Source of the DNA: Pseudomonas frederiksbergensis
Lineage (GTDB): Bacteria > Pseudomonadota > Gammaproteobacteria > Pseudomonadales > Pseudomonadaceae
Length of the DNA: 64,000 nt
NCBI RefSeq assembly: GCF_900105495.1
Contig: NZ_FNTF01000002.1
Span: 3,898,501 to 3,962,500, forward strand
Direction of reading: 5' to 3'
The translations under genes and the position numbers were made by a program. The notes beneath the pieces were generated by a model. The model was given only the letters and a program-made list of their open reading frames with translations, ran no database searches and was not told the DNA's origin. Shown here piece by piece: positions 33,910 to 42,166 of the stretch. Each line of letters begins with the position of its first letter. The stretch's first letter is position 1.

Positions 33910-34803
33910 TCAGGAGAACGCCGCGAGTAGATCCTCTTCAAAGGCTTTCTGTGCATCCCCCGGCACCTGGGCGCGATGGCGGGCCAGATGGAATGCCACG
34001 TCGAAACTCATATCGCCACGGCGCACGGCCCGCAGCAGTCCTTTGTCTTCCCAGCTGCGGGCAAAGTGTTCGGGTAAATAACCGACGTGCTTGCCAGAGA
34101 GAATGAAGGCGAGGGTGCCTTCGACTTGCTCCGAGCGCGCCGAACACCTCTTCCCCTGGAAGGGCTCGTCGCTGCGCAGGAAGCGGTAAGGGTGATCGAC
34201 CCGATCGCAAGCCTGTAGCGCTTGATCGTCAGGCGCCTCATTGGTGAACAACGGATGGCCGGCGGCGCAATACAAGTGCTGGGTTTCGGTAAACAGTTCG
34301 CGGTAGTCAAAAGCACTTTGCACTTGTGAGAAATAGCCGATCGCCAGGTCCAGTCGTTGTTGCAGCAGCAAGCGTTCCATCTCGCCGGGCATGGCGCTGA
34401 TCAATTCGATACGTACCGATTCGTCCCGTTCGCGAAAACGCCGGATCGCATCGGCCACCCGTTGCAGCACGGATTGATCGAGCGCTTCGGACAGTCCCAG
34501 ACGCACCTCGCCGATCAGGCGCCCGGCCACTCCATTGGATTGATGGCGGAAGGCTTCGATGGACTCGAACAGACTGCGAGTTGCACTCAGCAGTTGTTCG
34601 CCCTTGGGCGTGATCTTGAAACCGCCCTTGCCGCGACTGCACAGGCGATAACCGAGCCGGGTTTCCAGTTTGGCCATTTGCTGGCTGATGCTCGACTGGC
34701 TTAAGCCCAACTCTCCCTGAGCCGCGCTGAAGCCGCCGCACTCCACCACGTTGACGAACAGACGCAGCAGTTGCAGATCGAGATCGTGGAGTTGGCTGAG
34801 CAT
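33910..34803 (-). CDS. LysR-family regulator of a putrescine/agmatine locus
   Basis: Regulator of 297 residues with the winged helix in LRLFVNVVECGGFSAAQGELGLSQ (cited in part) and an effector domain from about 95 on. The ATG at 34803 follows GGAG at ten bases; the frame is open upstream without such a site. It is divergent, 103 bases away, from a PotF-like binding protein and agmatinase. It therefore probably controls polyamine-related genes. Confidence 0.88.
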   Translation of the reverse strand: MLSQLHDLDLQLLRLFVNVVECGGFSAAQGELGLSQSSISQQMAKLETRLGYRLCSRGKGGFKITPKGEQLLSATRSLFESIEAFRHQSNGVAGRLIGEVRLGLSEALDQSVLQRVADAIRRFRERDESVRIELISAMPGEMERLLLQQRLDLAIGYFSQVQSAFDYRELFTETQHLYCAAGHPLFTNEAPDDQALQACDRVDHPYRFLRSDEPFQGKRCSARSEQVEGTLAFILSGKHVGYLPEHFARSWEDKGLLRAVRRGDMSFDVAFHLARHRAQVPGDAQKAFEEDLLAAFS

Positions 34804-34906
34804 CAAAACATTACTCCTGGATAAAGTCAGAATAACTAACTTGGTATTTTTCCAATGTATCCGACGACGCATTCTGCATCCACTTCATCTGGTCAGGTGT
34901 TCCGTC

Positions 34907-35998
34907 ATGGCTCCCATGTTCAAGCTGTGTTTACCCGCGCTGTTCCTCGCCATGGCTGTATCGGCCCAGGCCGAGGAAAAAGCCCTGAATCTCTACAGTT
35001 GGTCCGATTACGTAGCGCCGGAAACCTTGCAGCGTTTCGAGCAGGAAACCGGTATCCACGTGCGCTACGACACCTTTGATTCCTCGGAGGTGCTCGAAAC
35101 CAGGTTGCTCACCGGGGGCAGCGGTTATGACGTGGTCGTGCCGTCTTCCAGCGTGCTGGCCCGCGGATTGGCCGCCGGTGCCTTGAAAGAGATTCCCCAC
35201 GAAGGCCTCAAAGGTTACGCCAACCTCGATCCGGATTTGTTGGAAAAACTCGCCGCCGTCGACCCCGGCAATCGCTATGGCGTGCCCTACACCTGGGGCA
35301 CCTTGGGTCTTGGGATGAATGCCGAAGCGGTGAAACAGCGCTTGCCGAATGTGCCGCTCAATAGCCTCGATTTGCTGTTCAAGCCTGAGTACGCCAGCAA
35401 ATTGAAGGACTGCGGCATTGCCATTCTCGATTCGCCCCAGGAAGTCGTCGGCCTGGCGTTGCATTACCTGGGTAAAGATCCCTACAGCACTGACAGGGCT
35501 GATCTGACAGCCGCTGAGGCGTTACTGCTTCAGTTGCAACCGAATGTGCTGTACGTCGCGACCGGTCGACAGATCAGCGATCTGGCCAATGGTGATGTTT
35601 GCCTGGCGCTGACCTACAACGGTGACGCCAGCATGGCCGCCGACCTGGCGCGCAAGTCCAACAAACCGTTCGAAGTGGCGTACCGGATTCCGAAAGAGGG
35701 CACGCTGGTCTGGCAGGACAACCTGGCGATCCCCAAGGACGCGCCTCACCCCGAAGCGGCCCGCGCCTTTATCGAGTTCATGTTGCGCCCTGACTCCGTC
35801 GCGGCGCTGACCAACACACTGTTCTTTGCCACCGCCAACCAGGCCGCAACGCCGCTGGTGGATGAGGCGGTGCGCAGCGACCCGGACATTTACCCTCCGG
35901 CCGACGTTCGCGCTCTGCTGTACGCCGACCGCAGCATGAGCCTCAAGGACCTGCGCCAGCGCACTCGCTTGTGGACCACTTTCCGTAGCCGCCAATAA
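34907..35998 (+). CDS. PotF-like polyamine-binding periplasmic protein
   Basis: Periplasmic binding protein of 363 residues with a signal peptide (cleavage after AQA). LNLYSWSDYVAPETLQRFEQETG (cited in part) is the PotD/PotF opening; S38/D39 and VVPSSSVLARGL belong to the polyamine pocket type. W and D residues of the pocket (TYNGDASMAADLA) are kept. No ABC permease or ATPase genes are adjacent, so it must dock on a transporter encoded elsewhere or act as a sensor. It is followed 21 bases later by the agmatinase gene, which suggests agmatine or putrescine as ligand. Confidence 0.88.
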   Translation: MAPMFKLCLPALFLAMAVSAQAEEKALNLYSWSDYVAPETLQRFEQETGIHVRYDTFDSSEVLETRLLTGGSGYDVVVPSSSVLARGLAAGALKEIPHEGLKGYANLDPDLLEKLAAVDPGNRYGVPYTWGTLGLGMNAEAVKQRLPNVPLNSLDLLFKPEYASKLKDCGIAILDSPQEVVGLALHYLGKDPYSTDRADLTAAEALLLQLQPNVLYVATGRQISDLANGDVCLALTYNGDASMAADLARKSNKPFEVAYRIPKEGTLVWQDNLAIPKDAPHPEAARAFIEFMLRPDSVAALTNTLFFATANQAATPLVDEAVRSDPDIYPPADVRALLYADRSMSLKDLRQRTRLWTTFRSRQ

Positions 35999-36019
35999 GC
36001 CAATAACAAGGAGCACCTG

Positions 36020-36979
36020 ATGGACATCCCGATGCAAAACGATCAGGCCATGACCCGCGACAGCCTCTACGGCACCGCCGCAGAAAGTACCTACGCCGGT
36101 ATCACCAGTTTCATGCGCCGTCGCTACAGTCGCGACTTGCGCGGCGTCGACGTAGCGGTCAGCGGTGTCCCGTTCGACACCGCCACCAGCAACCGCCCCG
36201 GTGCGCGTTTCGGACCACGAGGCATTCGTGCCGCGTCCACCGGGATTGCCTGGGAACGCCATTGGCCGTGGGCCTTCGACCCGTTCGACCATCTGGCGGT
36301 GATCGACTACGGCGATTGCGACTTCGATTACGGCACACCGCAGTCGGTGCCGGACAGCATCGAAGCCCATGCCGAACACATTCTCAACGCCGGTAGCGCG
36401 ATGCTGACGTTCGGCGGGGATCACTTCATCACGTACCCGCTGCTCAAGGCTCATGCGCGCAAACATGGTCCGCTGTCGTTGATCCACTTCGACGCCCACA
36501 GCGACACCTGGCCGGACGAAGACGGCAAGCGCGTCGATCACGGCACGATGTTCTGGCACGCGGCCAAGGAAGGGTTGGTGGATCCGTCGCGTTCGGTGCA
36601 GATCGGTTTGCGCACCACCAATGACGATCACCAGGGCTTTCAAGTGCTGGATGCGCGGCAAGTGCATCGACGTGGCGTTGATGAGATTGTCGAGGCCATT
36701 CGGGCTCGGGTCGCTGATCACCCGGTGTACCTGACGTTCGACATCGATTGCCTCGATCCGGCTTTCGCTCCAGGCACCGGAACGCCGGTGTGCGGCGGCC
36801 TGAGCACGGTGCAGGCGCTGGAAATCCTCGGCGGCTTGCGCGGGATTAACCTGGTGGGGATGGACGTTGTGGAAGTGGCGCCGGCCTACGACAGTGCGGA
36901 CATTACCTCACTGGCGGCGGCGACGTTGGCGATGGAAATGCTGTGCCTCTATGCCGCGAAGCATAAGGTCGACCGGTAA
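36020..36979 (+). CDS. speB: Agmatinase (ureohydrolase)
   Basis: Binuclear manganese ureohydrolase of 319 residues converting agmatine to putrescine and urea. Metal ligands are H135 (GGDHF), D158/H160/D162 (FDAHSD) and D241/D243 (FDIDCLD). The C-terminal PAFAPGTGTPVCGGLS and GMDVVEVAPAYD match E. coli SpeB very closely. Guanidinobutyrase or guanidinopropionase are possible alternatives in Pseudomonas, but the identity pattern favours agmatinase. An AAGGAG site precedes the ATG. It forms an operon with the PotF-like gene. Confidence 0.88.
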   Translation: MDIPMQNDQAMTRDSLYGTAAESTYAGITSFMRRRYSRDLRGVDVAVSGVPFDTATSNRPGARFGPRGIRAASTGIAWERHWPWAFDPFDHLAVIDYGDCDFDYGTPQSVPDSIEAHAEHILNAGSAMLTFGGDHFITYPLLKAHARKHGPLSLIHFDAHSDTWPDEDGKRVDHGTMFWHAAKEGLVDPSRSVQIGLRTTNDDHQGFQVLDARQVHRRGVDEIVEAIRARVADHPVYLTFDIDCLDPAFAPGTGTPVCGGLSTVQALEILGGLRGINLVGMDVVEVAPAYDSADITSLAAATLAMEMLCLYAAKHKVDR

Positions 36980-36993
36980 AACGCGGTGAAAAC

Positions 36994-37022
36994 TGTGGGA
37001 GCGGCGGTGCGGCGCTCCCACA
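36994..37022. terminator. Stem-loop after speB
   Basis: TGTGGGAGCG (36994) and CGCTCCCACA (37013-37022) form a perfect 10-bp stem between the convergent speB and aldo/keto reductase genes. The sequence is also of the dispersed 'TGTGGGAGCG' repeat kind. The following T-run is short, so it may be both repeat and terminator. Confidence 0.6.
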
Positions 37023-37033
37023 TTTAATCTGTG

Positions 37034-38086
37034 TCAGGCCACCGGGATGATCGGCAGATCCAGGGTTTCAGCCCCGGTAAATCGCGCCATCGACCCGGCA
37101 ATGGATTCATGGGGCACGCCCATCGCCACACCACTGACCCCATCAAGCCGCGACAACTGTTCAGCACTCAATTGCACATTCAGCGCCCCCAGCGTCGCAT
37201 CCAGTTGCTCACGGGTGCGCGAGCCGAGAATCGGGATCAGCGCAGTGGTCGAGCGCTTGGCTTTTTCCCGCAGCCAGGCAATGGCCACGTGCGTCGGGCT
37301 GGTGTCCAGTTCTGCGGCGACGGCCAATAAAGTGTCGAGCAGGGCGGTTTCACGGGCGCTTTTCTCGGCGTGGATCAGCATGCCGAGTTTGGCAGCGCGG
37401 TTGTCGCCATCGTTGGTGCGGTACTTGCCGGTGAGGAACCCGCCACCCAACGGTGACCATAACGTAGCGGCCAGGCCCAAGGCTTCGGCCATCGGCAGTT
37501 GTTCACGTTCGGCGGTGCGTTCGGCGAGGCTGTATTCCACCTGAATCGCCGCAATCGGCGAGAAACCACGAATCTCGGCCAGCAAATCTGCCCGAGCGAT
37601 GCGCCACGCCGGGAAGTTCGACAGCCCGGCGTAATGAATCTTGCCGGCGCGTACCAGGTCGTCGAAACCGCGCAGGATCTCTTCCATCGGGGTCACGCCA
37701 TCGCTCATGTGGGCCCAGAACAGGTCGATGTGGTCGGTGTCGAGTCGTTTCAGGCTTTCTTCGACGGCGCGAACCATGTTCTTGCGGTTGTTGCCGGTGT
37801 GGGAAATACCCGCGGCCGGCGTGGTCCCCAGGGTGTATTTGGTGGCGATGACCAGGCGATCCCGTTCCGCTGCGATGAATTCGCCAAGCATGGCTTCCGA
37901 CTGGCCAGCCTGATAGCCGTTGGCGGTGTCGATGAAATTGCCGCCGGCCTCCAGGTAGCCATCAAAGATGCGTTTGGCTTCGTCGCGCTCGGCGCCATGA
38001 CCCCAACCGGTGCCGAAGTTACCGGCGCCCAACGCCAGTTCCGAGACCCGCAAGCCGGTTTTGCGGCCGAAGACTTTGTAATGCAT
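37034..38086 (-). CDS. Aldo/keto reductase
   Basis: NADPH-dependent oxidoreductase of 350 residues. The start MHYKVFGRKTGL has CAGGAG seven bases upstream. The catalytic set is D and Y in FIDTANGYQAGQSE, K in VIATKYTLG, and H in LFWAHMSDG. The cofactor segment is IPILGSRTREQLD. It is divergent from the YafY-type regulator at 38290, a likely controller. The substrate is unknown. Confidence 0.9.
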   Translation of the reverse strand: MHYKVFGRKTGLRVSELALGAGNFGTGWGHGAERDEAKRIFDGYLEAGGNFIDTANGYQAGQSEAMLGEFIAAERDRLVIATKYTLGTTPAAGISHTGNNRKNMVRAVEESLKRLDTDHIDLFWAHMSDGVTPMEEILRGFDDLVRAGKIHYAGLSNFPAWRIARADLLAEIRGFSPIAAIQVEYSLAERTAEREQLPMAEALGLAATLWSPLGGGFLTGKYRTNDGDNRAAKLGMLIHAEKSARETALLDTLLAVAAELDTSPTHVAIAWLREKAKRSTTALIPILGSRTREQLDATLGALNVQLSAEQLSRLDGVSGVAMGVPHESIAGSMARFTGAETLDLPIIPVA

Positions 38087-38289
38087 GGGATGACTCCTGA
38101 AGGAAAAGACGTGGGGTCGAATAGAAAAGTTTGTCGACATGCATTTAATATGATGTTGGTAATATTTTGCGTCAAGGCGCTTTTCCGTTCGCAAGAGGAT
38201 GGCCGACCACCGGTCTGACTGCTACTGCCACTTTCTGACAGGTGCCTCTGCTAAGCTCCGACAACTTTTACGGACAGAGCCTGCCGATC

Positions 38290-39006
38290 GTGTCGCGTAC
38301 CACTCGTTTACTGACCTTGTTGCAAGTACTGCGCGGCAAAAGTCGTCCGGTGACCGCGGCGACGCTTGCCGGCGAATTGCAGATTTCTGAACGTACGCTG
38401 TACCGCGACATCGCCGAACTCTCCGCCCTCGGCGCGCCAATCTACGGCGAAGCGGGGATCGGCTACGTGCTGCGCAGCGGTTTGTTTTTGCCACCGTTGA
38501 TGCTCAACGCCGATGAAACCGAAGCCATCGTGCTGGGGTTGCGCTATGTGGATCAGCGCGGTGATGAGGTGTTGAGCAAAGCGGCGGCCGATGCGCTGGC
38601 CAAGATTGCGGCGGTATTGGCGCCCGAAGCGCTGGACGCGTTACGCAACCCGACGGTGTTGCCGGGACCGCCCGGCTATGGCTTTGCACCCAACGCCGTG
38701 CCGCTGAATGTGTTTCGCCAAGCCATCCGCGATCAGGCCAAGCTCCATATCGATTACGCGGACGCCAACCAGGTGCCGAGTCAGCGGCTGATCTGGCCGC
38801 TGGCCCTGGGTTTTTTGAACGAGGTGCGAATCATCGTCGCCTGGTGTGAGTTGCGCAGCGCCTATCGGACCTTTCGCACTGACCGGATCTCGGCGGCGAA
38901 CGAGCAGGGCGAGCGTTATCCGGGGCGGCGCAGCGACCTGCTGCGCACCTGGCGCAAGCAGATGCAACTGGACGAAGCCGGGCGCTTCACTCCTGACAAG
39001 AACTGA
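38290..39006 (+). CDS. YafY-type (HTH/WYL) transcriptional regulator
   Basis: Regulator of 238 residues. The GTG at 38290 is chosen because MSRTTRLLTLLQVLR is the usual family opening. The DeoR-like helix-turn-helix (LQISERTLYRDIAEL, about 30-45) is followed by a WYL-type domain (about 140-225). WYL proteins bind small ligands or nucleic acid. It is divergent from the aldo/keto reductase gene, with 203 bases between them. Confidence 0.87.
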   Translation: MSRTTRLLTLLQVLRGKSRPVTAATLAGELQISERTLYRDIAELSALGAPIYGEAGIGYVLRSGLFLPPLMLNADETEAIVLGLRYVDQRGDEVLSKAAADALAKIAAVLAPEALDALRNPTVLPGPPGYGFAPNAVPLNVFRQAIRDQAKLHIDYADANQVPSQRLIWPLALGFLNEVRIIVAWCELRSAYRTFRTDRISAANEQGERYPGRRSDLLRTWRKQMQLDEAGRFTPDKN

Positions 39007-39058
39007 CACAGGCTTGTTTTAGCATGGCTGCAGAATCAACAAACAAGGAGCCGTAACC

Positions 39059-39400
39059 ATGTCCAATCCCGCCTCTTCACTGGCGCCCGCCATCGCCGCC
39101 TACATTGCTGCCGCCAATGCCCGCGACACCTCACGGGTTGCCAGTTTTTTCGCTGAGGATGCCAATGTGTTCGATGAAGGCCAGCACCAGGTCGGCACTC
39201 ACGCCATCGCGCAATGGATGCAAGACACCGCCCAGCGATACCAGCCACGGGTCGAAGTGCTCGACGTGCAACTGCGCACCGGCAAGGTGCTGGTGCATAA
39301 CCTGATCTCCGGAACGTTTCCCGGCAGCCCTCTGGAATTGCGCTACATGTTTCGCCTTAATGAACAGGGCAAGATCGCCCGGTTAGACATCTCCCTCTAA
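39059..39400 (+). CDS. SnoaL/NTF2-like protein
   Basis: Small cone-shaped alpha+beta protein of 113 residues, nuclear transport factor 2-like. IAAYIAAANARDTSRVASFFAEDANVFDE (cited in part) is the typical first helix pair and strand, and LRYMFRLNEQGKIARLDI the closing strands. Members may be isomerases, hydrolases or mere binding proteins. CAAGGAG lies upstream. It follows the YafY-type gene by 52 bases and may be cotranscribed with it. Confidence 0.85.
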   Translation: MSNPASSLAPAIAAYIAAANARDTSRVASFFAEDANVFDEGQHQVGTHAIAQWMQDTAQRYQPRVEVLDVQLRTGKVLVHNLISGTFPGSPLELRYMFRLNEQGKIARLDISL

Positions 39401-39431
39401 CCGATCACAACAGATCGCCTGTAGCCGCTGC

Positions 39432-39465
39432 GTTGTGGCGAGGGGATAAATCCCCTCGCCACAAC
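39432..39465. repeat. Perfect hairpin, GTTGTGGCGAGGGGA type
   Basis: GTTGTGGCGAGGGGA and TCCCCTCGCCACAAC form a perfect 15-bp stem around TAAA. It is a minimal version of the longer inverted repeats at 33771 and 50305. It lies between the SnoaL-like gene and zapE, only about 30 bases before the zapE start. Confidence 0.85.
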
Positions 39466-39496
39466 ACAGGTGCCACATGGACGTATACTGCCGCGC

Positions 39497-40615
39497 ATGA
39501 ATGTCGACTCCCCCTTAAACGCCTGGCAACACGCTATCGAACAGAAGGGCTTCGTCCAGGACGAAGCCCAGGAACATGCCGTGTGGGCGTTGCAGAAATG
39601 CTACGAAGCGCTGCAGGAAGGGCGCACGCCGGTCACTGGCGTGTACCTCTGGGGTCCGGTCGGTCGCGGCAAGACCTGGTTGATGGACCAGTTTTACCAA
39701 AGCCTGCAGGTCCCGGCGCGCCGCCAACATTTCCACCACTTCATGGGCTGGGTGCATCAGCGTTCGTTTCAGCTGACCGGCACCGCCGACCCGTTGAAGG
39801 CGTTGGCTCGCGAACTGAGCGAGGAAGTGCGGGTCCTGTGCTTTGACGAATTGTTCGTCAACGACATCGGCGACGCGATCATTCTCGGGCGTTTGTTTCA
39901 GGTGATGTTCGAACAGGGCGTGGTGGTGGTCTGCACCTCCAATCAGCCACCGGATCAGCTGTACGCCGATGGCTTCAACCGCGACCGGTTCGTGCCCGCC
40001 ATCGAAGCCATCAAGAAACATATGCAGGTGATTGCGGTGGATGGCGGCGAAGATCATCGCCTGCACCCCGGCAAAGGTTTGCAACGTTACTGGGTGGCGG
40101 CACCGGGGCAACCCAGCGCTCTGGGTGAAGTGTTCAAGGCACTGACCGTCGGCCAGTCGGTGTCCAGTGACCCGATCAAGGTCGGCTACCGCTCACTCAA
40201 TGTCGTGCAGGCCAGTCAAACCGTACTCTGGACTCGTTACGCCGATCTCTGTGAGCAGCCGTTTGCCGCCATGGATTTCATCGTCCTGTGCGACACCTTC
40301 AGCGCTATTCTTTTGAGTGAGGTGCCCAACCTCAGCGCGCAAAAGCGCGAAGGGCGCATCGCCCGAGGCACTGAAGACGGTGTCGAACGGGTGGTAGCGG
40401 GCGATCGCGAGTTGCCGCAATTGTCGGTGCATGACGACGGTGTACGGCGTTTCATCGCCCTGGTGGACGAGTGCTACGACCGCAAGGTGCCGCTGTGCCT
40501 CGAAGCGCAGGTGCCCATGGAATCGTTGTACACCGAGGGTTATCTGGAGTTTCCGTTCCGCCGCACCCTCAGCCGTTTACAGGAAATGCAGCTGCAACGT
40601 TTCGCCGAAGCTTGA
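39497..40615 (+). CDS. zapE: Cell division ATPase of the ZapE/AFG1 family
   Basis: AAA+ type ATPase of 372 residues. Walker A is WGPVGRGKTW at 52-61, Walker B LCFDELFVNDI at 114-124, and a sensor region has CTSNQPP. Its length matches E. coli ZapE (about 375), which destabilises FtsZ polymers during division. Eukaryotic relatives (AFG1/LACE1) act in mitochondria. No strong ribosome site is visible before the ATG. The DinB-like gene begins 16 bases later. Confidence 0.9.
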   Translation: MNVDSPLNAWQHAIEQKGFVQDEAQEHAVWALQKCYEALQEGRTPVTGVYLWGPVGRGKTWLMDQFYQSLQVPARRQHFHHFMGWVHQRSFQLTGTADPLKALARELSEEVRVLCFDELFVNDIGDAIILGRLFQVMFEQGVVVVCTSNQPPDQLYADGFNRDRFVPAIEAIKKHMQVIAVDGGEDHRLHPGKGLQRYWVAAPGQPSALGEVFKALTVGQSVSSDPIKVGYRSLNVVQASQTVLWTRYADLCEQPFAAMDFIVLCDTFSAILLSEVPNLSAQKREGRIARGTEDGVERVVAGDRELPQLSVHDDGVRRFIALVDECYDRKVPLCLEAQVPMESLYTEGYLEFPFRRTLSRLQEMQLQRFAEA

Positions 40616-40631
40616 ACAAGGAGCCGCGAAC

Positions 40632-41213
40632 ATGAATCAGCCTCTGTCGCACCATTTGCTGACGATGGCCTATCAGAATGCCTGGGCCAATCATCGACTC
40701 GCCAAGGCCTGGAGCCAGTTGAGCCCGACCGAGCTGATGGCGCCCCGGGTCAGCTTCTTTCCCAGTCTGCGCGCTACCCTCAACCACATCCTGACCTGCG
40801 ACTGGTTTTATGTGGATGCGCTGGAGCGGGAGTTGCGCGGCGATGACCCGCATCCTGACTGCTCTGTGTTTTTCAACCAGGACGAGCCGTTTACGCACGC
40901 CGCAGACCTCAAGCGCGAACAAGCGCTGGTGGACCGTCGACTGATTGCCTATTGCGAGCAAATGCGCGACGCAGACCTTGGCAAGATCGTGACCATCGCC
41001 CGGGACACGCCGCAACATGACAGCCGCTTGCGCCTGCTGTCGCATCTGTTCGAGCACCAGATTCATCATCGCGGGCAGGTTCACGCCATGCTCAGCGGCA
41101 CCTCGGTCAAACCACCGCAACTGGACGAGTTTTTCTGTGCCGGTGAGTCAGACTTGAGGGCTGAGGATTTTGCTGAACTGGGGTGGACCGAAGCGTTGAT
41201 CTGGGGCGCTTGA
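40632..41213 (+). CDS. DinB/YfiT-like metal-binding protein
   Basis: Four-helix bundle protein of 193 residues. The His triad typical of DinB folds appears as LNHILTCDWFY and HLFEHQIHHRGQVHAML. Family members include thiol transferases that use bacillithiol or mycothiol; the substrate here is unknown. AAGGAG lies just after the zapE stop, so the pair is cotranscribed. Confidence 0.87.
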   Translation: MNQPLSHHLLTMAYQNAWANHRLAKAWSQLSPTELMAPRVSFFPSLRATLNHILTCDWFYVDALERELRGDDPHPDCSVFFNQDEPFTHAADLKREQALVDRRLIAYCEQMRDADLGKIVTIARDTPQHDSRLRLLSHLFEHQIHHRGQVHAMLSGTSVKPPQLDEFFCAGESDLRAEDFAELGWTEALIWGA

Positions 41214-41326
41214 GTGAAAAATTAGCGCAGGGTCGGGTTGTCGACACGGCGGTGCCCGCGATATTGTCGGTCGGCCTTTCAGTTCGAAATGCGCTGGGGC
41301 AACTTAATGTGTGAACGAGGGTGGAA

Positions 41327-41818
41327 ATGGAATCCGCAGAAATTCTTGTGCTTCAGGCCAGTTACACCAATTCGGTGCATGCCGAGGCAATTGGGCTGGT
41401 GCTGAATGCTTACGCCGAAGACCCGATGGGGGGCGGCCACTCATTGCCCGCCGACTTGTTGAAGCAAATCCCGGCGGAACTGGCCAAACGTCCCCATGCG
41501 TTCAGTGTTCTGGCGTTTGTCGGTGGCGAGCCGGCCGGGTTGGTCAATTGCTTTGAAGGTTTCTCGACCTTCGCCTGTCGACCGCTGGTCAACGTGCACG
41601 ATGTGGCGGTGGTGAAGAAGTTTCGCGGCTTGGGGTTAAGCCAGAAAATGCTGCAAAAGGTCGAAGACATCGCCCGCCAGCGCGGCTGCTGCAAAATCAC
41701 GCTGGAAGTGCTGGAAGGTAATGCAGTCGCCCAGGCGTCCTATGGCAAGTTCGGTTTTGCCGCAGGCATGTTCGACCCAGCGCACGGCCGGATGCTGTTC
41801 TGGACCAAGGCGCTTTAA
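41327..41818 (+). CDS. GNAT acetyltransferase
   Basis: N-acetyltransferase of 163 residues. The acetyl-CoA loop is VVKKFRGLGLSQKML, with the preceding strand VNVHDVAV. GAGG is seven bases before the ATG at 41327; a GTG two codons earlier is less well placed. The acceptor is unknown. A strong bidirectional stem-loop ends it. Confidence 0.87.
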   Translation: MESAEILVLQASYTNSVHAEAIGLVLNAYAEDPMGGGHSLPADLLKQIPAELAKRPHAFSVLAFVGGEPAGLVNCFEGFSTFACRPLVNVHDVAVVKKFRGLGLSQKMLQKVEDIARQRGCCKITLEVLEGNAVAQASYGKFGFAAGMFDPAHGRMLFWTKAL

Positions 41819-41836
41819 GGTAATACGAGCAATGAA

Positions 41837-41862
41837 AAAGGGCGTCCATCAGGACGCCCTTT
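41837..41862. terminator. Bidirectional intrinsic terminator
   Basis: AAAGGGCGTCC and GGACGCCCTTT form a perfect 11-bp stem with a 4-base loop, flanked by A and T runs. It lies between the convergent GNAT gene and the small PtrA-like gene. Confidence 0.88.
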
Positions 41863-41866
41863 GTCG

Positions 41867-42070
41867 TTACGGTTTGTAGTGCTCTGTCACTTGCGCGGTT
41901 TGATCATTCGGAACCCTGATTTCAGCGGTGCTGGCGTGACTTTGATTCGCCGTTTGGCTCAGACGCAGACTCTCAAAGTAATACCGCATGCGTTCAGCGC
42001 CACCTTCGGCGAATACAGCGGTTGAACTGATCAGCATCAGGCCGGCGAGGATCATGGTTGTACGTTTCAT
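41867..42070 (-). CDS. Small periplasmic protein, PtrA-like N-terminal type
   Basis: Exported protein of 67 residues. The signal peptide MKRTTMILAGLMLISS ends at AVFA, followed by EGGAERMRYYFESLRLSQ. This opening (AEGGAER...) resembles the small Pseudomonas proteins annotated as PtrA N-terminal, related to a metal-inducible repressor of type III secretion in P. aeruginosa. That link is tentative. It lies downstream of the siderophore receptor gene on the same strand, 96 bases away. Confidence 0.65.
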   Translation of the reverse strand: MKRTTMILAGLMLISSTAVFAEGGAERMRYYFESLRLSQTANQSHASTAEIRVPNDQTAQVTEHYKP

Positions 42071-42166
42071 GGTATGCCCCACTACGAGTTGTCGGGTCCT
42101 TTCGTCCATGAAGCAATGTCGAAGGGACATTATCCGCCGATTCCGTCAAATGGGAATTGCCTGCGC

